Source: Emiliania huxleyi CCMP1516 | Lineage: Eukaryota > Haptophyta > Isochrysidales > Noelaerhabdaceae | Assembly: GCF_000372725.1 (NCBI RefSeq) | Contig: NW_005196379.1 | Span: 376,247-440,246 of the forward strand | Length of the DNA stretch: 64,000 nt | Direction: 5' to 3' | Shown: piece after piece, positions 30,325 through 40,977 of the stretch | Numbering within the stretch: position 1 is the first letter of the stretch | Layout: each line of letters opens with the position of its first letter | Made by a program: the position numbers and the translations under genes | The notes under the pieces: generated by a model | Told to the model about the DNA's origin: nothing | The model's input: only the letters and a program-made list of their open reading frames with translations | Databases searched by the model: none

Positions 30325-33300
30325 ATGCTCGGCCCGACCTCTTTCCTCACCAAGGGCAAACCCGGCCAGGGCGCCAGTGGGCTTGGCCTCGGGCCGACGG
30401 ACACGCTCACGGGCGGCAGGAAGACAGCCGCGCTCGCCGGCGACGCCAACGAGGCATCATCCGCCCGCGGCAGGAAGGGTGCAGGAGAGGATGGCCGACG
30501 CAAGGCCAAGAAGAACCCAGACCAGGCGCGAAGAGCCGCGACGACCACTGGCTCCGGCCTCTCCAAGTCGGCGCCGCTGCGCGGAGGAGGTGGAGGGCCG
30601 TCGGCAACCGCCACGCTGGGGCACTCGCTCGCGCCCGGTGGCAAGGGCACGATGGCTGACGAGCTCGACATGTCGGACCTGAACTCCAGCATCGAGATCG
30701 ATGCCGGCCACGCTGATCGCTCACTCGACGCGTCTGACTCGTTCGAGCTGGAGGAGCTCGGCCGCGGCTCGGCCGCCCCTGCCTCCTCCTCTTCGAGGGC
30801 GGCCTCCAAGGCACGTGCACCGGCGCCGGCCGCCACGGCGCGCGCGCCGCCCGAGAAGGAGGAGCTCGAGTACTCGATGTCCTTCGAGGCCGACGCCCTC
30901 CCGCCGACTGCGCCGCAAGAGCCGACGGCGCTCACGCCGGCGCTGCCCGTCCCTGTCGCGCAGCCGGTCGCTACTCCGCCGGCCGCTACTCCGCCGGCCG
31001 CTCCGCCGGCCGCTCCGCCGGGGCCGGTCGCAGCCCCGTCGCGCGTCAACCTCTCCAACATCAAGCCGCTCGTGGCGAGGGCGGCCCCGCCGCCGCCCTC
31101 CCACCCAACCGCCGCCTCCGCGCCGCCCACCCCGCCAGCGGCGATAGTGGCGGGCGGCGGCGTGGGCGGCGGGTGGGCGGCGGTGGTGCCGCCGCCGGCC
31201 GACGCGACGCGTTTCGAGGCGGCGCTGTCGGCCGCGGAGGACGCGCGGCGGCAGGCGGAGGCGAGCGAGCGACAGAGCAGGGCGCAGGTGCGCGAGGCGA
31301 GGGCCGAGGTGCCGGAGACGTGGCGAGGGTTGCCGGTCAGCTGTGAAGTGTGGTGCTGGCTGAGGAGGCGACTTCTTTGCAGGCGGCGGACGCGCGCGAG
31401 GCGCTCGACCGACTCCGCTCGCTGACGCGCGAGGGCCCGTCCGGCGGCGCGCACGTGGCGCACGAGATCGAGGTGCAGCAGCTGCACGCGCGCCTCGCTG
31501 GCGCGCTGAGCGAAGCGGAGCTCACCCGCCAAAAGGCAAGACTGCCCGAGATGACCCGAGATTGCCCGAGATTGCCCGAGATTTCCCTTGAGGCGGAGCT
31601 CGCTCGCCGACAGGCGGAGCAGGAGGTGTCGGCGGCCAAGGTGGAGGCGCAGCTCAGGGTGTCGCGCGCAGACTCGTCGCTCAAGATAGCGGAGGAGAAG
31701 CTTGCCCAGCTCGCCGCGCAGCACGGCGAGCGCTCGCTCCACCTCGAGCAGTCTCGCAGGCTGAGTGAGCAGGCGGACGCACCACTGAGGAGGCGGTGCC
31801 GAGATCCGGTGTCCACTCACCAGTGCCCGCTCACCACGGATGGCTGGCTGGCAGGCGGCGGCCTCAAAGGAGGCGGCGGCCGAGGCGCAGGTGCGGCGGC
31901 TGCGCGAGGAGCTCGCCAGCAGCGAGCGGGCACACGCTGCCAAGGCGGCGGCAGCTGAGGAGCGGCACGCGCAGGCGATGGCCGCGCTCAAGCGGCTGCA
32001 CGAGCAGGCGGTCACCTATTCACACCGCACGCCTGTGAAGAGACGCTGTTCACAGCTCGCGGCTGCACGAGCAGGAGGTCGCCTCGACGGACCGAGCCTC
32101 CCACCGGACGGGCGAGCTCTCGCGGCTGACCGAGCAGGCGCGGGGCGCCCTCGCGGCGGCACGGCGGCCGCACCCTCGGCCGCACCCTCGGCCGCACCGC
32201 CGGCCACACCTCGCCCTCGCCCCGCCGAGCAGGTGCAAGGCGTGCTCGCCGCGCTGGGCAGGGTGCAGCAGGAGGTTGCCGCGTCGGTCGACGGGCGCAA
32301 CGCCGAGCTCGCCGCGTGGCAGGACCGGCGCAGCGTCGCGCTGTCGCAGCAGGAGGAGGCGGCGCGGCTGCGCGACCAGTCGGCGGCCGCGGAGCGGACA
32401 CGAGTCGAGGCGCTCACGGCGGAGCTGCACGCGTCGGTCAGCGAGCTGCGCACGGCGCACGGCGCGGAGAAGGAGCAACGGCTGAAGGATCACGAGCTGT
32501 TGCTTCACTCGCTGCTGATGGGCCATGGGTTGCAAACTAGGCGCGGCTGCTGCAGGAGCACGAGCGGCTGCAGGCGCTCTCCGAGGCGTTGCAGCGCGAG
32601 CGGGCGGCGCTCGCCGAGGCGACCTATGCCGGTTCGCTCTCTCTCTCTCCCTCTCGGAGCTGTGCCTGAACTCTCCCGGAGCCTTCCCACAGGAGCTCTC
32701 CGCCGGCCGCTACTCGCTCGACGAGGCGCGCGAGCGGTGCGCGGCCGAGGCGGCGCAGGCGAGCGCCGGCGTCGAGGGACAGCGGCAGCAGCTGCGCGCG
32801 GCGCAAGAGTCGCTGATCCGCGAGCGGGAGCGGCTTTCTCGCGAGCGGGCGGCGGAGGTGGCGGCGCACGGCGAGGCGGAGGTTGCGCTGCAGCGCGAGC
32901 GGGCGGAGGTGGCCGCCGAGCGGGCCGAGGCGGACGAGGCGAGGACCCGCGCGCGCGCCGAGCTGGCGGAGGCGCAGGCGGGGCGCGCGGCGCTGGAGCG
33001 CGAGAAGGCGGCCTTTGGCGAGCAGGTCGAGGCGCTGCGGCAGCTCTCGCTGCGCGTCAACGAGGAGTCGGCTGCGGTGGGGGAGGCGGTGCAGCGGTCG
33101 GCGGCGGAGCTGGCCGAGGCGAGGGAGATGGTCTCCGTCGCGCAGACGGAGCGGCTCGCAGCGGAGGCGGCCGGAAGGGAGGGGGGGGGGGGGTGAGGGA
33201 GGGAGGGCGAGGCGTCCCGCCTCTCTGACCGAGGCGCGAGCTGGTGCGTGTGCTAGGCGGCGCGCGAGGCGGCCGAGGCGGCGAGCCGCGACGTGGCCGA

Positions 33301-34421
33301 GACGCGGCGCGTCTTCGAGGCGGAGCGGCTCGAGGCGGCGAGGGAGCGGAGGGAGATGGCGCAGCGGCGCACCGAGCTCGACCGCGCCTCCGAGGCGATG
33401 CGCGCGATGAAGCTGCAGCTCACCCGCCACGCCGCATCGTACCCCGCGGGTGCAGAGGCGGGGCTGGCGGCGGGGCTGGCTGGCGTCAGCCTGGCGAGCG
33501 CGGCGAGCGCGGCACACATCGGGACGCAGCAGCTCTTCGCCTCGCACGCGCCCGTGCTCGAGTCGCGCCGCTACGTCTGCCCCGCGCCGCAGCTGCGTCC
33601 CCAGTACCTCCCCGCGCCGCAGCCGGGAGGCGCACCCCCTCCTCCGCCGGTGGCCTGCCCTCCGGCGACACCCGCGCCAGCCACGGCCCCCGCCGCCGCG
33701 CCGCCCGGCGAAGCCGCGCCGCCTCCGCCCGCCCCTCCGCCCGCGCCGCCCACCCGCCCGCCCGCCGGGGGCGACGCGTCGCTGCTCGACACGTGGCAGC
33801 GCGCCTGCGAGGCGACGGCGCGCGAGACGAGGGCGCGTCACGACGACATCCTCGCCAAGCTGCGCGCGCCGCCGCCCGCGCCGCCGCCCGCCGCCGCCAC
33901 CGACAAGGAGAACAAACGGCTCGGCGTGAATCGCGCGCCGCCGCCGTCCACCTCTGCGGCGGCGCGCCACTCGGCAGGCAGCGCGAGGCCCTCGTACGGC
34001 TTCCCCGGCCTGGCGCCGATCGAGACGCCCTTTCCGTCGGGCGCGACGACGCCGATCCCGCGGCGAGCCGCGTCGGGCGGCCGATTCCAGGTCCGACCGC
34101 GCTTGTGACTTGGCGCGGGGTGCCCCACTTAGGCGCGACGTGTGGGGTCGCGCCAGCACGGCTGGCGGCGGCTCCTCGCGCTCCTCGTCGATGGTGTCGC
34201 TCCACAAGACGCAGCTCTCGAGCTGGGGCTCGGAGGCGTCGCTGCCCGTCAAGGCCGCCGCGCCCGCCGCCGCGCCCGCCGCCGCGCCCGCCGCCGCATT
34301 GGCCGCTTCGACGTCTGCACCCGACACGCCCACCTCGCCAGCGGCTGCTGCGCCCGCCGCGGTGCTCCCTGCTGCCGTGGCGGAGGAGCAGGAGGGGAGC
34401 TCGGACGGCGAGGGGGTGTAG
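30325..34421 (+). CDS. Long coiled-coil protein, multi-exon
   Basis: About ten exons; exon 1 (30325-31308) ends at a GT donor and exon 2 starts at 31383. Later joins use mostly GC-AG borders and are approximate (for example after LTRQK near 31535, RRLSEQ near 31770 and KRLHEQ near 32010). Residues 1-290 are disordered and contain an acidic Ser-rich patch (DMSDLNSSIEID) and EYSMSFEAD, then Pro/Ala-rich linkers. From residue ~290 to ~1000 the joined frames give one long Glu/Arg/Ala/Leu coiled coil (ERERLSRERAAEVAA, ERREMAQRRTELDRA). The C-terminus is Pro-rich with a KENKRL motif and Ser-rich tail. Layout resembles cytoskeletal or ciliary scaffold proteins; FBF1 (transition fibres) was considered but is not supported by any specific motif. 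The final exon to 34421 is uncertain; the previous frame stops at 34108. Confidence 0.6.
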
Positions 34422-34797
34422 GCAGTCCGGGTCTGCCGTGCAAGGGCTAAAAGGTAAAGAAAAAAGTAGGTAAACTTCTCCACACACACGAGGTGGTGGG
34501 GCAAGGGGGGGCGACCCTCGCGTCTCTCCACGTCTACTGCCGTGCAGGCAGGTCAAAATCTCGGTGTGTACTGTCATCTACTGAGAGTGACTCTCTGTGA
34601 GTACAGTACTATACTTCGCGCCAGTTCGCACCTGTGTCGAGAGCAAGCAGCCCCTCTTCCCCTAGGTTAGGTAAGGTTCGGGTCCCCAAGATTCTAAAAA
34701 AAGAATTTACAATGCGAAAGATGCCGTGCTCGCTCGACCCGACGCGCGCGAAGCGCTCGAGGATCTCCCGCCGCAGCTGATCGTGCGTCACTAGCTG
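34422..34797. promoter_or_regulatory. Intergenic region with a single A-rich core
   Basis: About 375 bases between two plus-strand genes. At 34693-34710 is AAAAAAAGAATTTACAATG, a clean match to the A-rich core seen ahead of other genes, about 100 bases upstream of the MATE start at 34798. The GGCACGGGACTGGC part is not evident here. The rest shows nothing recognisable. Confidence 0.35.
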
Positions 34798-36458
34798 ATG
34801 TGCGTGCATATGGCACGGCTCGCTGGCGCTCTCATCCTCCTCTGCACTGACTGCACGGCTCTCGCATACCAGCGCCAACCACGGCTGCTGCAGCGCCAAC
34901 CACGGCTTCGCCAACCGCTGCTCACCGCCACGGAGGAGCCGCTTCTCGCCTCCGCCGACACGGCCAAGCAGACCGCTCTCCCGCCGGTGCCTCCGCTGCT
35001 GAAGGGCCGGTCCAACTCGGCCGCCATCTGGCGAGTGGCCTGGCCCTCCGTCGCCATCGGGCTCCTCCGCGCGGCGCTCGGCCAGGTCGACGCGTGGTAC
35101 ATCGGCCGGCTCGGCAGCTCGGAGCTGCAAGCCATCAGCGCCGCCTCGTTCTTCATATGGGTGGTCTACATCGCCGGCGAGCTGTCCTCGGTCGGCGTGC
35201 ACGCCCTCTCCTCCGCCGCCGAGGGCGCTGGCGATCGCGGCGAAGGAGTCGGTACCGCCGTCGTGCAAGGCCTCTGGTTCTCGCTGGGCACGTCTGCGGT
35301 GCTGGCCGCGCTCGCCAGCGGCCCACTCCTCGCGCGTTACTTTGCCGTCGTCGGCGGGAGTTTGCGCGACGCGCTGCTGGCGTGAGCAGCACCTCCTCAC
35401 ACAGCCAGCCGTGAGCAGGCGTCGTCGACGCCGCCGTCGCTCGCGCGGGCATCGCGTACGCGCGCGTCACGGCGGTGTGGGGCGCGCTGCCCCTGTCCGC
35501 AGAGGCGTGCGCTCTCGCCGGCTTCAAAGGCATCGGCGAGACGCGGCCGGCGCTCGCGATCGCCGCCGTCACTGTGCTGCTCAATGTCTGCCTCAACGGC
35601 GAGCATGCCCATGCCGCCGATCGCGACTCAAGCCCATCCGCCGCCGGTCGACTCTTTCCCTTCCCCGTGTTAGGGCCGATGATTGCGAGGTACGGCGTGG
35701 CGGGAGCGGCGTGGGCGACGAACCTCGCCGCCGCCCTCGGCTGCGCCGCCGCCCTCGCCCTCCTCCCGCGGCGCGGCGTCCGGATCGCGTTCGCGCCGCC
35801 CTCCGTCCGCGCCCTCCGCCGGATCGCCTCGATTGGCGCGCCGCTAGCGTCGTCTGGCCTCCTCTTCTCGACCGTCTACGTCGCCCTGGGGCGCGCCCTC
35901 TCCAGCCTCTCGCCCGCCTACCTCGCCGCCCTCGGCGTCGGGCACCGCATCGAGGCGATGGCCTACACGATGTGCGAGGGCTTCGCTGTCGGCACCGCCA
36001 CCGTCGTCGGGCAGTGGTCGGGGGCGCAGCGGCCGGCTCGAGCCCGCGCCGCCGCCGGCTCCGCCGCGCGAGTCGCCGTGCTGAGCATCCTCCCCGTCCT
36101 GCTCCTCGTGGCGCTCTGCGCGCCCGCGGCGGTGCGACTCTTCGCTCGCGATACGGTCGTCGTCACGGCCGCGGTCTCGTACTTGCGCATCGTCGCCGCG
36201 GTCTTCCCGCTCATGGCGGTGGAGGCCGTGTACGAGGGCGCGCTGACCGGCGTGCAGCAGACCCTGCCGGTGCTCGTGGTGGGCGCCGTCGGCAACCTCG
36301 TGCGAGTGCCGCTCGCGTTCGCCCTGCTGCCGCGGCTCGGCGTCGAAGGCGTCTGGTGGGCCATCGCGCTCTCCACCCTCGTGAAGGCGCCGGTGAAGTG
36401 GCTCTGCTTTCGCCGCGCGCCCGTGGACACTGCGAAGCTAAGCGTCCACCCGTCGTGA
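34798..36458 (+). CDS. MATE-family multidrug/toxin extrusion transporter
   Basis: Exons about 34798-35365, 35434-35598 and 35674-36458, joined at probable GC-AG introns; the second junction (NVCLNGPMIARYGVAGAAWATN) is a strong family match. An N-terminal hydrophobic leader (LAGALILLCTDCTALA) and ~55 mostly polar residues precede the membrane domain, suggesting a plastid or other endomembrane transporter. The rest has about 12 helices, with MATE-type elements: AWPSVAIGLLRAALGQVDAW in TM1, GHRIEAMAYTMCEGFAVGTA in the start of the second half, and the GVEGVWWAIALSTLVK end. MATE proteins export cations, organic acids or drugs using H+ or Na+. The substrate cannot be read from the sequence. Confidence 0.8.
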
Positions 36459-36489
36459 TGGCGAGCTCCGTACGTGCTTTATATCTTAC

Positions 36490-36590
36490 CCATTTTCCGG
36501 CGGAAAATCTTTTTCCGCGCCAGTCCCGTGCCCAGTCGCGAGGAAATTCCGTTTAAGATTCTTTTCCAAGATGGCGCCGCTGCCGTCGCC
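36490..36590 (+). promoter_or_regulatory. Inverted upstream element, GT77 gene
   Basis: Reads CGGCGGAAAATCTTTTTCCG, CGCCAGTCCCGTGCCCAG, then AAGATTCTTTTCCAAGATGG. It carries two reversed A-rich cores (AGATTTTC, AGAATCTT) and the CAGTCCCGTGCCCAG stretch shared with 30170. It sits in the short gap (about 150 bases) between the MATE stop and the ATG at 36612. Confidence 0.45.
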
Positions 36591-36611
36591 CTGCTGCCGT
36601 CGCCTAACGGA

Positions 36612-39073
36612 ATGTTTCGACGCTCCGAGCCGTCCTATCGACCTGTCCCGACCAACGACGGCGACAGACCGGCCGCTCCAGCGCGCCGAGGCGGCTGCTC
36701 GCTGATCTACGCGCTTGGCCTGACTCTCGCGGGCCTCGTGCTAGGCTTCGCCGTGCGGGCGAGCACCCGCTCCGCACGAGTGCCCGACTCAAAGTACCCG
36801 CCCGCATCAGTACACCGACCTCTTCCATCCGCCACTCCTGTGCAGTCCCAGCCGCTCCCCAAGCCGCCGCCGCCGCCGCCGCCACCGCCTGCTCGACGCC
36901 ATCGGGAGACCGCTGACATGGAGATGGCCATGGCGGCGGCTTCCACCTCGAGCGCAGGCTGCGACGCACCCGACGAGTGCAGCGTCGATGCGCTCGTGCG
37001 GCGGCACGCCGTCGACAACACTGTCATCGTCACCTTTGGCAACGCACGGCAGCGGCACTTTACCGCGAACTGGGTGCTGACGCTGCAGAGCGTGGGCGTC
37101 TCGGCGGGCATCCTCGTCGGCATGATGAACATGCAGCCGTCCGACCCGCTCTACGTGCCCTTCGCCCGCGCGCTCCGCGGCCGCGGCGTCGGCGTGTACA
37201 CCGTCAACTCTCCGCAGGTCAAGCAGGCGCCGCAGGGCGGCCGCTGGTTCCACGTGGCTCCGCTGCTCCGCACGGGCGCGCGGCTGGTCCTCTCCGACTC
37301 GGACGTGGTCTGGCTGCGCGACCCGGTGCCGTACTTGCGCGCCCTCGAGGCGGCGCACCCGAAGCTGGACTTTGCCGTCTCGACCGACGCGCAGGGCGGG
37401 ACAGACGGGCGGAGGCGCGCGGGGCGGCGGGGCGTGCGGAGGCAGGGGGGCGGGCGGGGGCGGGCGGGGCGGCGGGGAGGTGGGGCGGGGCGTGGCGTGC
37501 AGCGCGGTGAGGTGCGCCCCTCCCGCCCGTGTCGGCCCCCTGCTGCAGGTTGGGCGACGAACTCGACGTCGAGAAGTGGCGCGCGTGCGGCACCTCGATG
37601 AACATAGGGATCATGCTCTTTCCGGGCGGCGCGAGGGCGGGCAGCCTGAGGGCGATGAGCGAGGCGACGGAGCACCTGTCGATCGACAACAACCTGAAGC
37701 GCGTGGACCAGGGGCCGATGAACTACCGCTGGAAGTACGGCTACCGCGACTTCAAGTGGCCGAGACCACTCTTCGCCGAGAGGGACTCGAGCGGGCAGCG
37801 GCTCTCTGCGCGGCGGTATGACAATCAGCATGGAAGAATAAGAAGTACACGAGATTAGGCAGCGGCTCTGCGGGCTCGTCAACGGGAGCGTGGTTGGCGC
37901 GGTGCTTCCGGCGGCGCAGTTTTGCAACACGCTCACGCACGACGTGCTGCGGCTGTGGAATGCGTCGGCGGTCCGCCCGTTCGCGCTACACGCCACGTGG
38001 CCGCGCCAGCGGGGCGAGGCTCCTCCCGGACCTGTCCTCGACCTTCCCCGGAGCGGTTCTGTAGGTGGATGCGGCAGCAGGGCGAGGCGTGGAAGCTGAT
38101 GCGGCTGCGCGAGGCGGGCGTCTGGTACGATTCGCCGCGCTGGTACGGCCAGGCCAGCCGCGGGGAGGAGGCGGCCTCGGGCGCGGCATCGTCGCTCGGG
38201 GAGGACGCGGCGCGCTGGATGATCGCCCCGTCCGGAGAGCACGCCGCCAAGCACGCCCCCGACCGCGCGGAGCAGCAGGCGGCCGCCGGCTTCGTCACGT
38301 ACGACGCGAGCGTGCCCGCCGCGCTGCTCGAGGTGCCTCGGCTGGGCGCGATCGGCGAGGTGCCACTGCACCACCTGCGGCTGATGCAGTGGCAGCTCCG
38401 CCGACTCCGTTCCGCCCTCTTCGTCTCGCGCCTCCTCCGCCGAGCGCTCGTCCTCCCGCCCACGCTCTGCTCGTGCGAGCTCGGCTTCTTCACGAGGCAC
38501 GTGCACGAGGCTTGCCGTGCGCCAGACCACCCGACGCTGCCGCTGCCGTACCTCTGCCCGATCGACCACTACCTCTCCCCCGCTGCCCTCGCCGACTCGC
38601 CCTTCGCCCACCGCGAGCGCGGCTTCCTCGAGGGCAAGCGCACCGCCGGGGCGGAGCAGTGGCGGCGGCAGGTCGTGCTGCCGTGCCCCGCCGGCGCGTC
38701 CTGCTTCGACGGTTCCGAGGGGCTCGCCCTCGCCACGGGCGCGAGCGAGGCGGAGCTGGTGAGGCGTCTCGGCCGCGTCGACGCGCCGGTGCTGCACTTT
38801 GCCGACATCGAGGCGGCGCTCGGCCGCTTCGAGAGCAGCGCAAAGGGCGCGGAGTGGCACGAGCAGGCGCAGGAGCTGCTCGACGCGTACTGCTGCACCA
38901 CGCACCCCAACTTCATGAAGCGCGGCCAGACGGTGCCGTACATCCTGCCGCACCTGCCCGCCGCGTGGCCGGGGAGGCGGCGCGACGACTACTTTGAGCC
39001 GTACCGCAAGGCGCTCGGGGCGCTGTTTGAGGCGGCGGGCGACAACGAGACGGCGAGGGCGTTTCGGGAGTGA
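36612..39073 (+). CDS. XEG113-like arabinosyltransferase (GT77), type II membrane protein
   Basis: Four exons, about 36612-37391, 37552-37800, 37859-38008 and 38065-39073, with GC-AG introns. A single N-terminal TM anchor (LIYALGLTLAGLVLGFAV) and Pro-rich stem precede the Golgi catalytic domain. Shared with plant XEG113: NTVIVTFGNARQRHFTANWV, the donor-binding LVLSDSDVVWLRDPVPYL (DxD within DSDVVW), the NIGIMLF core strand, the second-half REAGVWYDSPRWY and LRSALFVSRLLRRALVLPP, and the Cys motif YLCPIDHYL. In plants this enzyme extends arabinosides on hydroxyproline of extensins. A role in O-arabinosylating Pro-rich surface proteins is therefore a reasonable inference, and such a protein is encoded at 58 kb of this window. 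Confidence 0.8.
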
Positions 39074-39084
39074 GTGAGTGAGTG

Positions 39085-39116
<32 letters not shown>

Positions 39117-39270
39117 CCTCAAAACCTTCGTCAAACTTCGTCTAGTGAATTGAATAAAACGCCTCACGAAAAAAGAAAATAAATCCAGAAGCAGCACCAA
39201 CACGAGTCAGTCACGACGCGCCGCCAGTCCCCAAAGGTCAGCAGTCAAGCCCTTCGCCCTTCCCGCATGC

Positions 39271-40941
39271 ATGTGCATATCCTCGTCTCTTCAGAGCACC
39301 CGGCGCATGCAGTCCCACTCCTCGATGCCCGCTGACCTCACGGCGTTCGCCCAACTGAGCACCCAGCCGGACCACCGATACGCTGGCACGCTGCTCATGT
39401 ACGCCGCTTGGAGCAACGACGAGCACGCAGTCGGGGCCCTCCTGAAGCAGCACGGCAGGCAGCTGGCAAACTTTTGCGACTATGATAAGCGTACGCCGCT
39501 CCACGTCGCGGCGAGCGAGGGCCACATGGCAATAGTCAAGCTGCTGCTCGAGTCGGGCGCAGCGGTGATCCGGAGCGACCGCTGGAACGGGTCGGCCCTC
39601 GACGACGCACTGCGCCACGACCACAAGGAGATCGCGCAGGTGCTTCGCGACGCCGGCGCGCAGCTCGGAATGTCTGCGGAGCAAGCTGCGGCGAAGCTGA
39701 CTTCGGCAGCTGCGGCGGGCAATGTGCAGCGCGTGAGGGAGGTGCTCGATGACTACTGCCTGAGAGATCTGCCGCAGGACTATGACAACCGGACCGCGCT
39801 CCACCTCGCCGCGAGCAACGGGCATGGCGAGGTCGTCGCGCTCCTGATCGCGGCGGGAGCGCAGCCCAGCATCTGCGACCGCTGGGGCGGCACGCCGCTG
39901 GACGACGCGAAGAGGCACGGGCACGCGGCGGTCGTGGCGCAGCTGGCCGAAGCGGGCGGCGTGGGCGGCTCGGGCCTTCAGCGGAGCGGCCTCCGCCGCG
40001 AGGACTCGGTCAGCGGCGGGATGGCGCTCCTCGAGGACGCGACGCAGGTGAGCTGGGAGGAGATCGAGCTTGTCGAGAAGATCGGCACGGGCGGCTTCGG
40101 CAACATCTTCCGCGCGCGCTGGCGCGGCACGCCCCTAGCCGCCAAGGTGCTCAAGGAGGGGAGCAGCGAGGAGAGGAAGCTGGCGCTGCGAGACCTGCGG
40201 ATCGAGTGTGCGATCCTGCGGCAGCTGCGGCACCCCAACATCTGCATGCTGCTCGGCGTCTGCCTGTACCCGGGGCGTGAGACGATGCTCTCGGAGCTGA
40301 TGCGCTGCTCGATGGAGGACATGCTCCGCACCTTCCGCGAGGACGAGCCGATGCCGGTGGCGCGCGTGGTGCGGTACGCCACCCACATCGCGCAGGGAAT
40401 GAACTACCTCCACCTCTGCAACCCGCCCATCCTCCACCGCGACCTCAAGCCCGCCAACCTGCTGCTCGACTTCTCCGACACGCTCAAGGTGGCCGACTTC
40501 GGGCTCGCCAAGCTGCGGCCGCTCGTCAAGAAGGGCGGCGGCGAGGGCGAGGGCGAGGGCGAGATCGGGATGGAGATGATGACTGGGGAGACGGGCTCGT
40601 ACCGCTACATGGCGCCAGAGGTGGCGAGGCACGAGGACTACACCGAGCGAGTCGACGTCTACTCCTTCTCGCTCGTGCTCTACTACATGCGGTGCGGCTC
40701 GCCGCCCTGGCCGCGCCTCGGTGGGATCGCCGCAGCGAAGGCGGCGGCGCTGGAGCTCTCCCGCCCGCCAGTGCCGCGCTTCTGGGACGCGCGGCTCGCG
40801 TCGCTGATCAAGGACGCGTGGGCGGCGGACGCGTCCGCGCGCCCCAGCTTCCAGCAGGTGCTGTCGCGGCTCGGCGAGCTGAGCGCGGGGCTGGGAGGGG
40901 GCGATGTTGGTCGCTCCGCTGAGTATTACTTTGCCACGTGA
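39271..40941 (+). CDS. Ankyrin-repeat protein kinase (TKL/ILK-like)
   Basis: One uninterrupted frame of 556 codons; starts at 39271, 39307 or 39325 are all possible. Residues about 45-230 hold four to five ankyrin repeats (RTPLHVAASEGHMAIVKLLL; TALHLAASNGHGEVVALLI). A kinase domain fills residues ~265-545 with all key elements: glycine loop IGTGGFGNIF, AAKVLKE (VAIK lysine), HRDLKPANLLLD (catalytic loop, with the RD pair), VADFGLAKL (DFG) and GSYRYMAPEV (APE). An acidic Gly/Glu repeat (EGEGEGE) interrupts the activation loop. The arrangement of ankyrins ahead of a tyrosine-kinase-like kinase matches the ANK-TKL/ILK class. It should be catalytically active. Upstream signal and substrate are unknown. 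Short CA/GT simple repeats lie in the gap from 39074. Confidence 0.85.
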   Translation: MCISSSLQSTRRMQSHSSMPADLTAFAQLSTQPDHRYAGTLLMYAAWSNDEHAVGALLKQHGRQLANFCDYDKRTPLHVAASEGHMAIVKLLLESGAAVIRSDRWNGSALDDALRHDHKEIAQVLRDAGAQLGMSAEQAAAKLTSAAAAGNVQRVREVLDDYCLRDLPQDYDNRTALHLAASNGHGEVVALLIAAGAQPSICDRWGGTPLDDAKRHGHAAVVAQLAEAGGVGGSGLQRSGLRREDSVSGGMALLEDATQVSWEEIELVEKIGTGGFGNIFRARWRGTPLAAKVLKEGSSEERKLALRDLRIECAILRQLRHPNICMLLGVCLYPGRETMLSELMRCSMEDMLRTFREDEPMPVARVVRYATHIAQGMNYLHLCNPPILHRDLKPANLLLDFSDTLKVADFGLAKLRPLVKKGGGEGEGEGEIGMEMMTGETGSYRYMAPEVARHEDYTERVDVYSFSLVLYYMRCGSPPWPRLGGIAAAKAAALELSRPPVPRFWDARLASLIKDAWAADASARPSFQQVLSRLGELSAGLGGGDVGRSAEYYFAT

Positions 40942-40977
40942 GGGCTAACGTTCTCAAACTCTTGTTTATTATATACG

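Noticed and set aside
30325-34421. Assignment of the long coiled-coil gene to FBF1
   Set aside because: The general layout (acidic N-terminus, long coiled coil) is similar but coiled-coil composition is not family-specific and no diagnostic motif was seen.
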